Shown here: positions 5,464-12,527 of the stretch, piece by piece | How positions within the stretch are numbered: position 1 is the stretch's first letter | How the letters are laid out: each line of letters begins with the position of its first letter | From: an uncultured Eubacteriales bacterium | Lineage (GTDB): Bacteria; Bacillota; Clostridia; Lachnospirales; Lachnospiraceae | NCBI GenBank assembly: GCA_900321525.1 | Contig: ONWL01000027.1 | Location: forward strand, 1 to 12,527 | Length of the DNA: 12,527 nucleotides | Direction: 5' to 3' | The notes under the pieces: model-generated | Seen by the model: only the letters and a program-made list of their open reading frames with translations | Databases searched by the model: none | Told to the model about the DNA's origin: nothing | Position numbers and translations under genes: made by a program

Positions 5464-6006
5464 ATGAGCGTATATGATTTCACAGTAAAGGCACAGGACG
5501 GCAGTGACGTATCTTTGGCAGATTATCAGGGGAAAGTGTTGCTGATTGTGAATACCGCAACGGGATGCGGATTCACACCACAGTATTCTGATTTACAGGA
5601 TATTTATGAGGCACACCAGAAGGATGGTCTGGAGATTCTGGATTTTCCGTGTAACCAGTTTGCAGATCAGGCGCCTGGAAATGACGAGGAAATCCATACC
5701 TTCTGTACTGGACGGTTTGGCATTACCTTTCCGCAGTTTTCCAAGGTAGATGTGAATGGGGAACATGCCATTCCCCTGTTTCAGTGGCTCACTGCCAACA
5801 CCAGGTTCGAGGGCTTCGGAAAGTCCCCTATGTCTCTGGTCATGTCCGGAGTCGCAAAGAAGATGGACAAAGATTACAAGAACAATGGAAATGTAAAGTG
5901 GAACTTTACCAAGTTTCTCATTGACCGAAATGGGGAAATCGTGGCACGGTTTGAGCCCACTGCGGATATGAAAAAGGTAAAGGAGAAGATTGAGGAGGTA
6001 TTATAA
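5464..6006 (+). CDS. Glutathione peroxidase family protein (cysteine type, probably thioredoxin-dependent)
   Basis: A 180-residue cytosolic peroxidase of the GPx family, reducing hydrogen peroxide or organic hydroperoxides. The start is ATG 5464 with AAAGGAG at 5448-5454. The peroxidatic cysteine is C35 in NTATGCGFTPQY, where animal enzymes often have selenocysteine. The rest of the catalytic tetrad is visible: Q69 in FPCNQFADQAPG, and W146/N147 in VKWNFTKFLID. C81 in HTFCTGRFGITFP lies where the resolving cysteine of thioredoxin-dependent GPx enzymes sits, and C63 is also present. Most bacterial members use thioredoxin rather than glutathione; which reductant applies here is not shown by the sequence. 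It is about 20 residues longer than the common 158-160 aa form because of a segment at about 113-142. The promoter carries an OhrR-like operator. The stop overlaps the next start by 1 nt. Confidence 0.95.
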   Translation: MSVYDFTVKAQDGSDVSLADYQGKVLLIVNTATGCGFTPQYSDLQDIYEAHQKDGLEILDFPCNQFADQAPGNDEEIHTFCTGRFGITFPQFSKVDVNGEHAIPLFQWLTANTRFEGFGKSPMSLVMSGVAKKMDKDYKNNGNVKWNFTKFLIDRNGEIVARFEPTADMKKVKEKIEEVL

Positions 6007-6266
6007 TGCATTTCGATTATAAGACAGAAAATACATGTGCCCAGTTGATCAGTCTGGATTTAGATGGTGACGTGGTGACCAATGTTTCTTTTATGGGTGG
6101 ATGCAATGGCAATCTGAAGGCGATTTCCAAGCTGGTGGATGGCTGGACGGTAGACCAGATTGAGGGGAAATTAGCAGGCAATCTGTGCGGACACAGACCT
6201 ACATCCTGTGCAGATCAGTTGGCGAAGGCAGTACGGGCAGCTTATGAGAAGCAGCAGGCAGGCTGA
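6006..6266 (+). CDS. TSCPD domain-containing protein
   Basis: An 86-residue protein made almost entirely of a TSCPD domain, of the small stand-alone type (TIGR03905-like) common in Clostridia. The same domain is found at the C-terminus of B12-dependent ribonucleotide reductases; the function of the free form is not established. Four cysteines, C11, C33, C61 and C68, could bind a metal, with C33 in MGGCNGN and C61/C68 in LCGHRPTSCADQL, the domain's signature. The start ATG 6006 shares one base with the peroxidase stop, and GAGGAGG lies within the peroxidase 3' end, so the two are translationally coupled. This suggests a joint redox role, which is inference. No terminator is seen before the next gene. 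Confidence 0.9.
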   Translation: MHFDYKTENTCAQLISLDLDGDVVTNVSFMGGCNGNLKAISKLVDGWTVDQIEGKLAGNLCGHRPTSCADQLAKAVRAAYEKQQAG

Positions 6267-6317
6267 GGTTCAGATAACGTGTGAAGAGGTGCTTCGAGAA
6301 AGGGGCGTGTTACTGGG

Positions 6318-7997
6318 ATGGCAAGGCTAAATCTGCCGTATGGTATTGATGATTTTGAGAAAGTGCGAACCAGCGACTGCTACTATATTGATAAGACAGG
6401 TTTTATAAGTGAATTGCTGAGTGAGACGTTTTCTGTCAACTTGATTACTCGTCCACGCCGTTTTGGTAAGACCCTGACTATGCGTATGTTGGCAGAGTTT
6501 TTTGATATTCGAAAGAATGGAAAAGAACTGTTTACAGGACTTGAAGTTTCAGGGGATAAAGAACTTTGCGCAAAGTGGATGAACCAGTGGCCGGTACTTT
6601 TTCTGACATTGAAAGATATAGATGGAATCTGCTTTGAAGATGCTTATGATATGGTTCAGTTTATGGTTGCGTCTTTATGTGAAGAACACAGGTATTTACT
6701 TGACAGTGAAAGGGTTTCCTCAACCGATAAGAAAAGGTTTTCCCGATTGTTGGAGCAGGCAGGCAACAGAAATGATATTAAAACAGCATTGTTTGTTTTA
6801 ACACGAATGATGAAAACACACTATGGCAAAGACGTAATTTTACTTGTTGATGAATATGATGTTCCCCTTGCAAAAGGTAGCGACAATGGTTATTACAAGG
6901 AGATGCTGGATGTCATCAAAGCATTTCTTGGCATGGTGTGGAAGTCTAATCCTTCACTTAAATTTGCTGTTGTAACCGGGTGTTTACGAATTGCGAAGGA
7001 AAGCATTTTCACAGGGGCAAATAACTTTATTTCTAACTCTATTTCAAATGAGCATTATAATCGCTATTTCGGATTTACTGAGCAGGAAGTAAAGCAATTG
7101 CTGGAAGATGCCGGATTTGTGGATCGTCTTCCGGATACGAAGAAGTGGTACGATGGATATCGGTTTGGGGGAATGGAAGTCTATTGTCCGTGGGATGTGA
7201 TCAATCATGTTCGTGCGTTGATGAAGAAAGCAAATGCACAACCCAGAAACTACTGGAGAGATACAAGCCATAATGATATCATTCGCAAGTTTGTTGATGT
7301 AAAAAGTAATTCTATCAATGGGAAATTTGAAACATTGCTTGCTGGCAGAGTAATCAGGGAGCCGATAGTTGAGGATTTGAATTACGATAATGTAAACTTA
7401 ACAGAAGACTATCTGTGGAGTATTCTCTATCTCACAGGTTATTTGACACAGGCTTGGCCCGAAGCAGGGGAGATCGCAGATGGGATGATGGGTTTACAGA
7501 TTCCAAATGAAGAAGTGAAAACCATCTTTGCGGACACGGTGAAAGGCTGGTTTACAGACACGATTGAAGCAAAAGACCGACGGGAATTCTTTAAGGAATG
7601 GTGGAACGGCGAAGCTGACAAATTGACGAAGGATATAACGGATATTCTTTTTGATACAATCAGTTATTTTGACTATCGGGAAGATTATTATCACGCATTT
7701 GTTACTGGTTTGTTTTCGGGGGCTGGATACGAAGTGAAGTCAAATTCAGAACAGGGAACAGGTCGGGCAGATATTATTGTGACAGACAGGCAACACAGGC
7801 GGGTTATTGTGATTGAGGCCAAGTGGTCTGAAAAAGAGAGCTTGCTGGAAAAAGAATGTGAAGATGCCTTAAAACAGATTGAGAAGAAACAATACACCAG
7901 GAAATTTCAAATCGAAGGCTACGAAACAATTCTCTGCTATGGAACTGCATTTTGGGGCAAGAACTGTTTGGTAAAGTTTGCGGGAACCCATCACTAA
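6318..7997 (+). CDS. AAA-ATPase-like protein with C-terminal PD-(D/E)XK nuclease domain
   Basis: A 559-residue protein of the AAA-ATPase-like/PDDEXK_9 architecture, found in many copies in gut Firmicutes and Bacteroidetes and of uncertain function. The N-terminus (LPYGIDDFEKVR...YYIDKTGFI) is typical. The nucleotide-binding loop is RPRRFGKTLT (45-54, K51) and a Walker B-like LLVDEYD is at 175-181 (D178, E179). The C-terminal nuclease fold has GRADIIV (482-488, D485) and VIEAKW (498-503, E500, K502), so the acidic pair and lysine needed for metal-dependent cleavage are intact. Length is normal. It looks more AT-rich than its neighbours, and with a weakly spaced AAGGGG site at about 6300-6304 it looks like an acquired gene between the peroxidase pair and the OhrR gene. 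Roles in mobile-element biology or defence have been suggested for the family but cannot be decided here. Confidence 0.9.
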   Translation: MARLNLPYGIDDFEKVRTSDCYYIDKTGFISELLSETFSVNLITRPRRFGKTLTMRMLAEFFDIRKNGKELFTGLEVSGDKELCAKWMNQWPVLFLTLKDIDGICFEDAYDMVQFMVASLCEEHRYLLDSERVSSTDKKRFSRLLEQAGNRNDIKTALFVLTRMMKTHYGKDVILLVDEYDVPLAKGSDNGYYKEMLDVIKAFLGMVWKSNPSLKFAVVTGCLRIAKESIFTGANNFISNSISNEHYNRYFGFTEQEVKQLLEDAGFVDRLPDTKKWYDGYRFGGMEVYCPWDVINHVRALMKKANAQPRNYWRDTSHNDIIRKFVDVKSNSINGKFETLLAGRVIREPIVEDLNYDNVNLTEDYLWSILYLTGYLTQAWPEAGEIADGMMGLQIPNEEVKTIFADTVKGWFTDTIEAKDRREFFKEWWNGEADKLTKDITDILFDTISYFDYREDYYHAFVTGLFSGAGYEVKSNSEQGTGRADIIVTDRQHRRVIVIEAKWSEKESLLEKECEDALKQIEKKQYTRKFQIEGYETILCYGTAFWGKNCLVKFAGTHH

Positions 7998-8105
7998 CGG
8001 CCATGTGGAATGGATTTTTGCCCGTAACTGTGAGAATATTGAACAGTTACGATTAAAGTTTGTCTGTGCGGCAAGAAGCCATGGTGGAAATGGAGGAAAA
8101 TGACT
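7998..8105 (+). other. Short interval with a possible decayed coding remnant
   Basis: Frame 1 is open from 7975 to the TGA at 8101-8103, running out of the AAA-ATPase gene in another frame and through this gap. It reads ITNGHVEWIFARNCEN and onward, ending SHGGNGGK. No start codon here has its own ribosome binding site, and I recognise no family. It may be the tail of a gene disrupted when the AAA-ATPase gene arrived, or chance. Bases 8092-8096 (GGAGG) serve as the ribosome binding site of the next gene. I see no promoter or terminator. Confidence 0.25.
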
Positions 8106-8543
8106 ATGGAGGAACAAGTTTACGACCCATTGAAAATAGAAAACCAGCTCTGTTTTCCGCTGTATGCCTGCTCCAGAGAAATGATCAAGCAATATAAGCC
8201 TTTTTTAGATGAGGTAGATTTGACCTATACCCAGTATATTGCCATGATGGTGCTGTGGGAGAAGAAGGCAGTGACGGTTAAGGAATTGGGGCACCAGCTG
8301 TTTTTGGATTCCGGTACATTGACACCACTTTTGAAGAAAATGGAGACAAAAGGGTTGGTGAGACGAAATCGTTCCACAGAAGATGAACGGAATCTGATTG
8401 TGACCATTACTGAGGAAGGCGAGCAGCTAAAGGAGCGGGCCATTCAGATACCGGCAAAGATGGCAGATTGTTCTGTTTTAGAGCCGGAAGAAGCAATGAT
8501 TTTATATAAGATTCTATATAAGATGCTGGGAAAAGGGGAGTGA
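8106..8543 (+). CDS. ohrR: OhrR-type MarR-family organic peroxide sensor/repressor
   Basis: A 145-residue winged-helix repressor of the MarR family, OhrR branch. I prefer ATG 8106, 9 nt after GGAGG; ATG 8100 in the same frame is only 3 nt from it. The N-terminal ENQLCFPLYACSRE (12-25) holds the reactive cysteine C16, and Y30 and Y41 sit where OhrR has the tyrosines that hydrogen-bond to it (C15, Y29, Y40 in Bacillus). C122 lies close to the second cysteine of 2-Cys OhrR proteins such as that of Xanthomonas, so oxidation may give an intersubunit disulfide. The DNA-binding region is about 53-102, with DSGTLTPLLKKMETKGLVRR as recognition helix and wing lead-in, then STEDER. Oxidation by organic hydroperoxides releases OhrR from DNA. 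The only OhrR-like operator I see is at the peroxidase promoter (5337-5351). Next gene is 4 nt away. Confidence 0.88.
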   Translation: MEEQVYDPLKIENQLCFPLYACSREMIKQYKPFLDEVDLTYTQYIAMMVLWEKKAVTVKELGHQLFLDSGTLTPLLKKMETKGLVRRNRSTEDERNLIVTITEEGEQLKERAIQIPAKMADCSVLEPEEAMILYKILYKMLGKGE

Positions 8544-8547
8544 GTCA

Positions 8548-9459
8548 ATGGCAAATGTAATTGCGGTAATCTGGGACTGTGACCGGACGCTGGTGGACGG
8601 CTATATGCAAGACCCGATTTTTGAACGGTATCAGGTAGATCCGGTTTCGTTTTGGAGTGAGGTGGAGGCACTGCCGGACAAATATGCGGCCCAGGGAGTG
8701 CGTGTGAATCGGGATACCATTTACTTGAATCATTTCATTCATTGTGCAAAGGACGGTACGTTCCCCGGACTGAACAATGCCAGACTGCGGGAGTTTGGGA
8801 GGGAACTGAAATTTTATGCGGGCATTCCGGAGATTTTTCAAAAGACAAAGGAACTGTTTGCCAACGATAAGCAATATACAGAGTACGGCATTCAGGTGGA
8901 GCATTATATTGTCAGCACCGGCTTTGCAGAGGTGATACGAGGTTCGGCGCTGATGCCTTATGTGGATGGGGTATGGGGATGCGAACTGATCGAGGAACCG
9001 GATGGAGAGGGTAATCCGGTGATCAGCGAAATTGGATATACCATTGACAATACCACAAAAACCCGTGCGATTTTTGAAATCAACAAAGGGATTTTGAAGT
9101 TGGACAATATCAGCGTCAATTCCAAGATCCCAAAGGAACACAGGAGAGTTCGCTTTGAAAATATGATTTACATTGCAGATGGACCCAGTGATATCCCTGC
9201 ATTTTCTGTGGTGAACCAATACGGCGGTGCAACCTTTGCCATTTATCCAAAAGGGGATCTGCGTGCCATGCAGCAGGTGGATCAGATGCGGCAGGATGGA
9301 CGGGTGGATATGTACGCAGAGGCAGATTATTCAGAAGGAACTACCGCCTATTTGTGGATTCTCAATAAGATCCAGACATTGGCAGATGGCATCCGGGAGC
9401 AGGAAAAGGCAAAAATATTGCATTCTGCATCGGATGTACCCAAACATCTGAATGGGTAA
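8548..9459 (+). CDS. HAD-family hydrolase, phosphoserine-phosphatase-like
   Basis: A 303-residue HAD-superfamily protein, probably a cytosolic phosphatase of unknown substrate. Motif I is WDCDRTL (9-15) with nucleophile D10 and acid D12; arginine replaces the usual glycine before threonine. The likely motif II serine is S123 in YIVSTGF, K171 in TTKTR is a candidate motif III lysine, and motif IV is IADGPSDIPAF with D211 and D215, which would hold magnesium. The cap is the insert at about 16-115. All catalytic positions are present, so activity is expected. The start ATG 8548 follows AAGGGGAG and lies 4 nt past the ohrR stop, so the two form an operon. No published link between this HAD type and peroxide response is known to me; a repair or detoxification role is only a guess from context. 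Confidence 0.85.
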   Translation: MANVIAVIWDCDRTLVDGYMQDPIFERYQVDPVSFWSEVEALPDKYAAQGVRVNRDTIYLNHFIHCAKDGTFPGLNNARLREFGRELKFYAGIPEIFQKTKELFANDKQYTEYGIQVEHYIVSTGFAEVIRGSALMPYVDGVWGCELIEEPDGEGNPVISEIGYTIDNTTKTRAIFEINKGILKLDNISVNSKIPKEHRRVRFENMIYIADGPSDIPAFSVVNQYGGATFAIYPKGDLRAMQQVDQMRQDGRVDMYAEADYSEGTTAYLWILNKIQTLADGIREQEKAKILHSASDVPKHLNG

Positions 9460-9636
9460 GCATACATTGTAATACAGAGGGACAAGAGAAAAACGCTGTG
9501 ATGAGCAGCAGGATTGCATACGATTGCTGATAAGAGACAGAGACACAAAAGAGAAAGGCTATAGACATAGGATGAGCATACACCTGTCCCAATAGCAGAT
9601 TGCGAGAAGAATGATGTTTGGAGATTGAGGAATCAT
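9460..9636. other. 177-nt gap between the HAD gene and the ABC exporter
   Basis: I see no terminator with a T run, no convincing promoter and no gene. The hexamer GCATAC occurs three times (near 9460, 9516 and 9576) without fixed spacing. The ABC operon may be read from upstream or from a weak promoter here. Confidence 0.4.
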
Positions 9637-11802
9637 ATGCTTTGTTTATTGAAAAATTTATGGAAAGTGAAGGGCTATGCAGCAGTGATCATTCTGCTGC
9701 TGGTGTTACAGGCCTATTGTGACTTGTCCCTGCCCCAGTACACGTCAGATATCGTGGACGTGGGGATTCAGCAAGGCGGTATTGAGGATATCGTGATGAA
9801 ACAGATCAGCCAGGATACCTATACCGGACTGACCCTTTTGATGGAAGAAGAGGATCGGACGTATGTGGAGGCTTTGTATACGCAGTCGGAGGACGGCACA
9901 TGGAAGCTGTCCAAAGAGGTAGATACGGAAGCAAGAACCCGTCTGCAGGAGGCATTTGCCACTCCCATGATGTTGTTGTACGGTATGGAAGCTTCTGGGG
10001 AAGTGACCATGGAGCAGATCGCAGGGATGCTCTCTTCCGGTATGGTCACCAGAGAACAGCTCCTTGCCATGCAAGAGGAATATATGTCAGGGATGGAAGG
10101 TCTGACAGACAGCATGACCGAACAGGTGGCAGTGGAGTTTGTGAAAAGCGAGTATACCAGACAGGGGATGGATCTGCATGCCATTCAGTCTGCCTATCTG
10201 TGGAAGACAGGCGGCAAGATGATGGGGTTGTCATTGCTCATGCTGGCAGCGGCAATTTGCGGCGGTTTGCTCAGCGCAAAGGCAGGTGCTACCATCGGTA
10301 TGAAACTGCGCAATGAGGTGTTTGGCAAGGTGGTTTCCTTTTCAAATGAAGAGATCAACCGGTTTTCCACCGCATCTCTCATCACCAGAAGCACCAACGA
10401 TATCCAGCAGATACAGATGGTTTGTGTCATTTTGCTGCGTATGGTTTTTTATGCACCGATCATTGGCATTGGTGGTGTGTGGAAGGTCATCCATACGAAA
10501 ACCGGCATGGGTTGGATTATTGTGATGGCGGTGTTATGGATCACAGCAGTGGTCATTGTGCTTGTGAAGGTGGCAATGCCCAAGTTTAAAAAATTGCAGG
10601 ATTTGGTAGATGATGTGAACCGGGTATCCAGAGAAATCTTAACTGGTATCCTGGTCATTCGTGCGTTTAGCAGAGAACAGACAGAGGAACAGCGATTTGA
10701 CCATGCGAGCAGAGAATTGATGGGCACCCAGCTGTTTACCAATCGGGTGATGACCTTTATGATGCCGCTGATGATGCTGATTATGAACGGCATTACCATA
10801 GTGATTGTCTGGTTTGGCGCCAAAGGCATTGATGTGGGACAATTGCAGGTGGGAGATATGATTGCCTTTATCACCTATACCATGCAGATTGTCATGGCAT
10901 TCCTGATGCTGACGGTCATGTCCATCATGCTGCCAAGAGCAGGGGTAGCAGCCGATCGTATCGAAGCGGTGTTACATACCCCTTCCAGCATTTTAGACCC
11001 GAAAGAACCGGAGGATGACAAGGTATCCGGAAGGGGCGTGGTGGCTTTTCATGATGTGTCCTTCCGATATCCGGGAGCAGAAGAAAATGCACTGGAACAC
11101 ATTTCCTTTACCGCAGAGCCTGGGAAGACCACTGCCATCATTGGCAGTACCGGTTGCGGCAAGACCACACTGCTCCAGATGATTTTGCGGCTTTATGATG
11201 TGACAGAGGGCAGTGTGACATTAGATGGGGTAGACATTCGCCGTATGACCCAGAAAAAACTGCGCAGTTACTTCGGCTATGTGCCGCAAAAGGCTGTGTT
11301 GTTCTCTGGTGATGTGGCATCCAACCTGAAATTCGGAGGAGAGGACATTTCAGATGAGGATATGAAGGAAGCGGCTGCCATTGCACAGGCCACAGAATTT
11401 ATTGAAGAAAAATCTGCAAAATATGCCCACCCCATTGCACAGGGAGGCAGCAATGTATCCGGCGGACAGAAACAGCGTCTGTCCATTGCCAGAGCCATAG
11501 CCAAGCATCCCAAGGTATTTTTGTTTGATGACAGTTTTTCCGCTTTGGATTATCAAACCGATGCGGCGCTGCGAAAGGCATTGTTTGCCAAACTCAAAGA
11601 TGCCACGGTGTTGATCGTGGCACAGCGCATCAGTACGGTGCTCCATGCAGATCAGATTCTGGTGATGGAGGATGGACAGATTGTGGGAAAAGGAACCCAT
11701 ACGGAACTGCTCACATCCTGTCCGGCTTATCAGGAAATTGCCAAATCACAGCTTTCCGAAGCGGATTTGAAGAAAGCAGCTTTGATGGGAGGTGATGTAT
11801 AA
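9637..11802 (+). CDS. ABC exporter half-transporter, subunit 1, with degenerate ATP site
   Basis: A 721-residue membrane-ATPase fusion, one half of a heterodimeric type IV ABC exporter. I choose ATG 9637 (MLCLLKNLWK), with GAGG 6 nt upstream; a TTG at 9625 is in frame but poorly spaced. Six membrane segments are expected, the first at about 13-32. Between the first and second lies an unusual, probably extracellular insert of about 140 residues (45-190), which accounts for the length beyond the common 575-600 aa. The ATPase domain has Walker A GSTGCGKT (503-510), Q-loop Q551, signature VSGGQ (607-611) and Walker B VFLFDD (627-632). The catalytic glutamate is aspartate (D632) and the switch histidine is glutamine (Q663 in VAQRIST), so this subunit carries the non-hydrolysing site, as in many heterodimeric exporters. 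Substrate unknown: drug, lipid or peptide. Its stop overlaps the partner's start by 1 nt. Confidence 0.92.
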   Translation: MLCLLKNLWKVKGYAAVIILLLVLQAYCDLSLPQYTSDIVDVGIQQGGIEDIVMKQISQDTYTGLTLLMEEEDRTYVEALYTQSEDGTWKLSKEVDTEARTRLQEAFATPMMLLYGMEASGEVTMEQIAGMLSSGMVTREQLLAMQEEYMSGMEGLTDSMTEQVAVEFVKSEYTRQGMDLHAIQSAYLWKTGGKMMGLSLLMLAAAICGGLLSAKAGATIGMKLRNEVFGKVVSFSNEEINRFSTASLITRSTNDIQQIQMVCVILLRMVFYAPIIGIGGVWKVIHTKTGMGWIIVMAVLWITAVVIVLVKVAMPKFKKLQDLVDDVNRVSREILTGILVIRAFSREQTEEQRFDHASRELMGTQLFTNRVMTFMMPLMMLIMNGITIVIVWFGAKGIDVGQLQVGDMIAFITYTMQIVMAFLMLTVMSIMLPRAGVAADRIEAVLHTPSSILDPKEPEDDKVSGRGVVAFHDVSFRYPGAEENALEHISFTAEPGKTTAIIGSTGCGKTTLLQMILRLYDVTEGSVTLDGVDIRRMTQKKLRSYFGYVPQKAVLFSGDVASNLKFGGEDISDEDMKEAAAIAQATEFIEEKSAKYAHPIAQGGSNVSGGQKQRLSIARAIAKHPKVFLFDDSFSALDYQTDAALRKALFAKLKDATVLIVAQRISTVLHADQILVMEDGQIVGKGTHTELLTSCPAYQEIAKSQLSEADLKKAALMGGDV

Positions 11803-12527
11803 TGCCGCCAAGAGGCAGAGGTCCCCTGGGACCGGGAGAAAAAGCAAAGGACTTTAAAGGTTCTATCCGAAAGATTATCGCCTATATCGGCAGTTACCGG
11901 ATCGGTGTAGTGGCAGTGATGTTGTTTGCCGCAGGCAGTACGGTATTCAACATCATCGGTCCGAAGATATTGAGCAAGGCGACCACTGCCATTTTCAATG
12001 GTCTGGTGGAGAAAATCCAGGGCGTGGGCGGCATTGATTTTTCCTATATCGGCAAAATCCTGCTGATCTTGTTAGGATTATACTGTCTCAGTGCCCTGCT
12101 GTCCTGGATACAGGGCATGATCATGACCCGGATCTCACAGGATATGTGTTACCGTCTTCGGAAAGAGATTTCCGAGAAAATCAACCGGATGCCCATGGGT
12201 TATTTTGAGTCCAGAACCGTGGGAGATGTGCTGTCCCGTATTACCAATGATGTAGACACATTGGGACAGAGTTTGAATCAGAGCATTACCACCCTGATTT
12301 CTTCCGTGGCAACATTAGTGGGTGTGCTGATCATGATGTTGAGCATCAGTCCATTGATGACCTTGATCGCACTGGTGATCTTGCCCATTTCCGGTCTGCT
12401 CATCGGCGGGGTGGTGAAAGTGTCTCAGAAACATTTCGTTACCCAGCAGGAATATCTGGGAAAGATCAATGGACAGATTGAGGAAGTATACAGCGGTCAA
12501 AATATTGTAAAGGCATACAATCGGGAA
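11802..12527 (+). CDS. ABC exporter half-transporter, subunit 2 (cut by the window edge)
   Basis: The first 242 residues of the partner subunit, open to the end of the window. The start ATG 11802 shares one base with the stop of subunit 1, and GGAGGTGA is 6 nt upstream. The N-terminus is a glycine/proline/arginine-rich tail, PPRGRGPLGPGEKAKDFKG, typical of second subunits of Clostridia exporters. Membrane segments are visible at about 33-52, 88-108, 165-185 and 190-208, with intracellular-loop motifs MPMGYFESRTVGDVLSRITND (128-148) and EEVYSGQNIVKAYNRE at the cut. The ATPase domain lies beyond the window; by family rule it should carry the canonical catalytic glutamate to complement the degenerate site of subunit 1, a prediction that cannot be checked here. 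Confidence 0.93.
   Translation, partial: MPPRGRGPLGPGEKAKDFKGSIRKIIAYIGSYRIGVVAVMLFAAGSTVFNIIGPKILSKATTAIFNGLVEKIQGVGGIDFSYIGKILLILLGLYCLSALLSWIQGMIMTRISQDMCYRLRKEISEKINRMPMGYFESRTVGDVLSRITNDVDTLGQSLNQSITTLISSVATLVGVLIMMLSISPLMTLIALVILPISGLLIGGVVKVSQKHFVTQQEYLGKINGQIEEVYSGQNIVKAYNRE

Noticed and set aside
8545..9219. 224-codon minus-strand frame opposite the HAD gene
   Set aside because: The plus-strand frame has intact HAD motifs and an operon position; the opposite frame has no start signal or known domain.
9460..9600. Short TACATTGTA palindrome and repeated GCATAC hexamers before the ABC operon
   Set aside because: The palindrome is too short to match the OhrR operator and the hexamers have no regular spacing, so no regulatory site is claimed.

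Overview
The window reads as chromosomal DNA of a low-to-moderate-GC Gram-positive anaerobe, most likely a gut Clostridia/Lachnospiraceae-type Firmicute. The basis is strong AGGAGG-type ribosome binding sites, consensus sigma-A promoters, a DUF975 membrane protein, a rubredoxin, a TSCPD protein, an AAA-ATPase/PD-(D/E)XK protein and a two-gene ABC exporter of the Clostridia type. The taxonomic call is inference from gene content. No rRNA, tRNA, CRISPR array or transposase gene was seen.

Layout, left to right. (1) The tail of an upstream gene (1-57), then a promoter preceded by TTAAG boxes in 11-bp register, driving a DUF975 membrane protein (187-1044). (2) A 244-bp element made of nested inverted repeats (1077-1320), with a perfect 25-bp tandem duplication, sits directly in front of a two-component system (OmpR-type regulator 1339-2061, histidine kinase 2058-3242). 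(3) A bidirectional terminator separates this from a convergent hipB-hipA toxin-antitoxin operon on the minus strand (4711 down to 3310), whose promoter lies between inverted copies of a likely operator. (4) Rubredoxin on the minus strand (5073 down to 4915) is divergent from a glutathione peroxidase (5464-6006) coupled to a TSCPD protein (6006-6266). (5) An AAA-ATPase/nuclease-fold protein (6318-7997) lies between these and an OhrR-type MarR regulator (8106-8543), which is coupled to a HAD-family hydrolase (8548-9459). (6) A heterodimeric ABC exporter follows (9637-11802, and 11802 to the window edge, where it is cut).

How the genes may work together. The most informative link is a near-match to the Bacillus OhrR operator lying on the -10 box of the peroxidase promoter (5337-5351), about 2.8 kb upstream of a gene whose protein carries the OhrR sensing cysteine and its partner tyrosines. 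This suggests an organic-peroxide regulon: OhrR represses the peroxidase and is relieved by oxidation. The peroxidase transcript also has a roughly 115-nt leader that could fold into a pseudoknot or switch. The TTAAG boxes in front of the DUF975 gene resemble the CiaR class of OmpR-family sites and may be targets of the adjacent two-component system. These regulatory links are inferences from sequence, not demonstrated.
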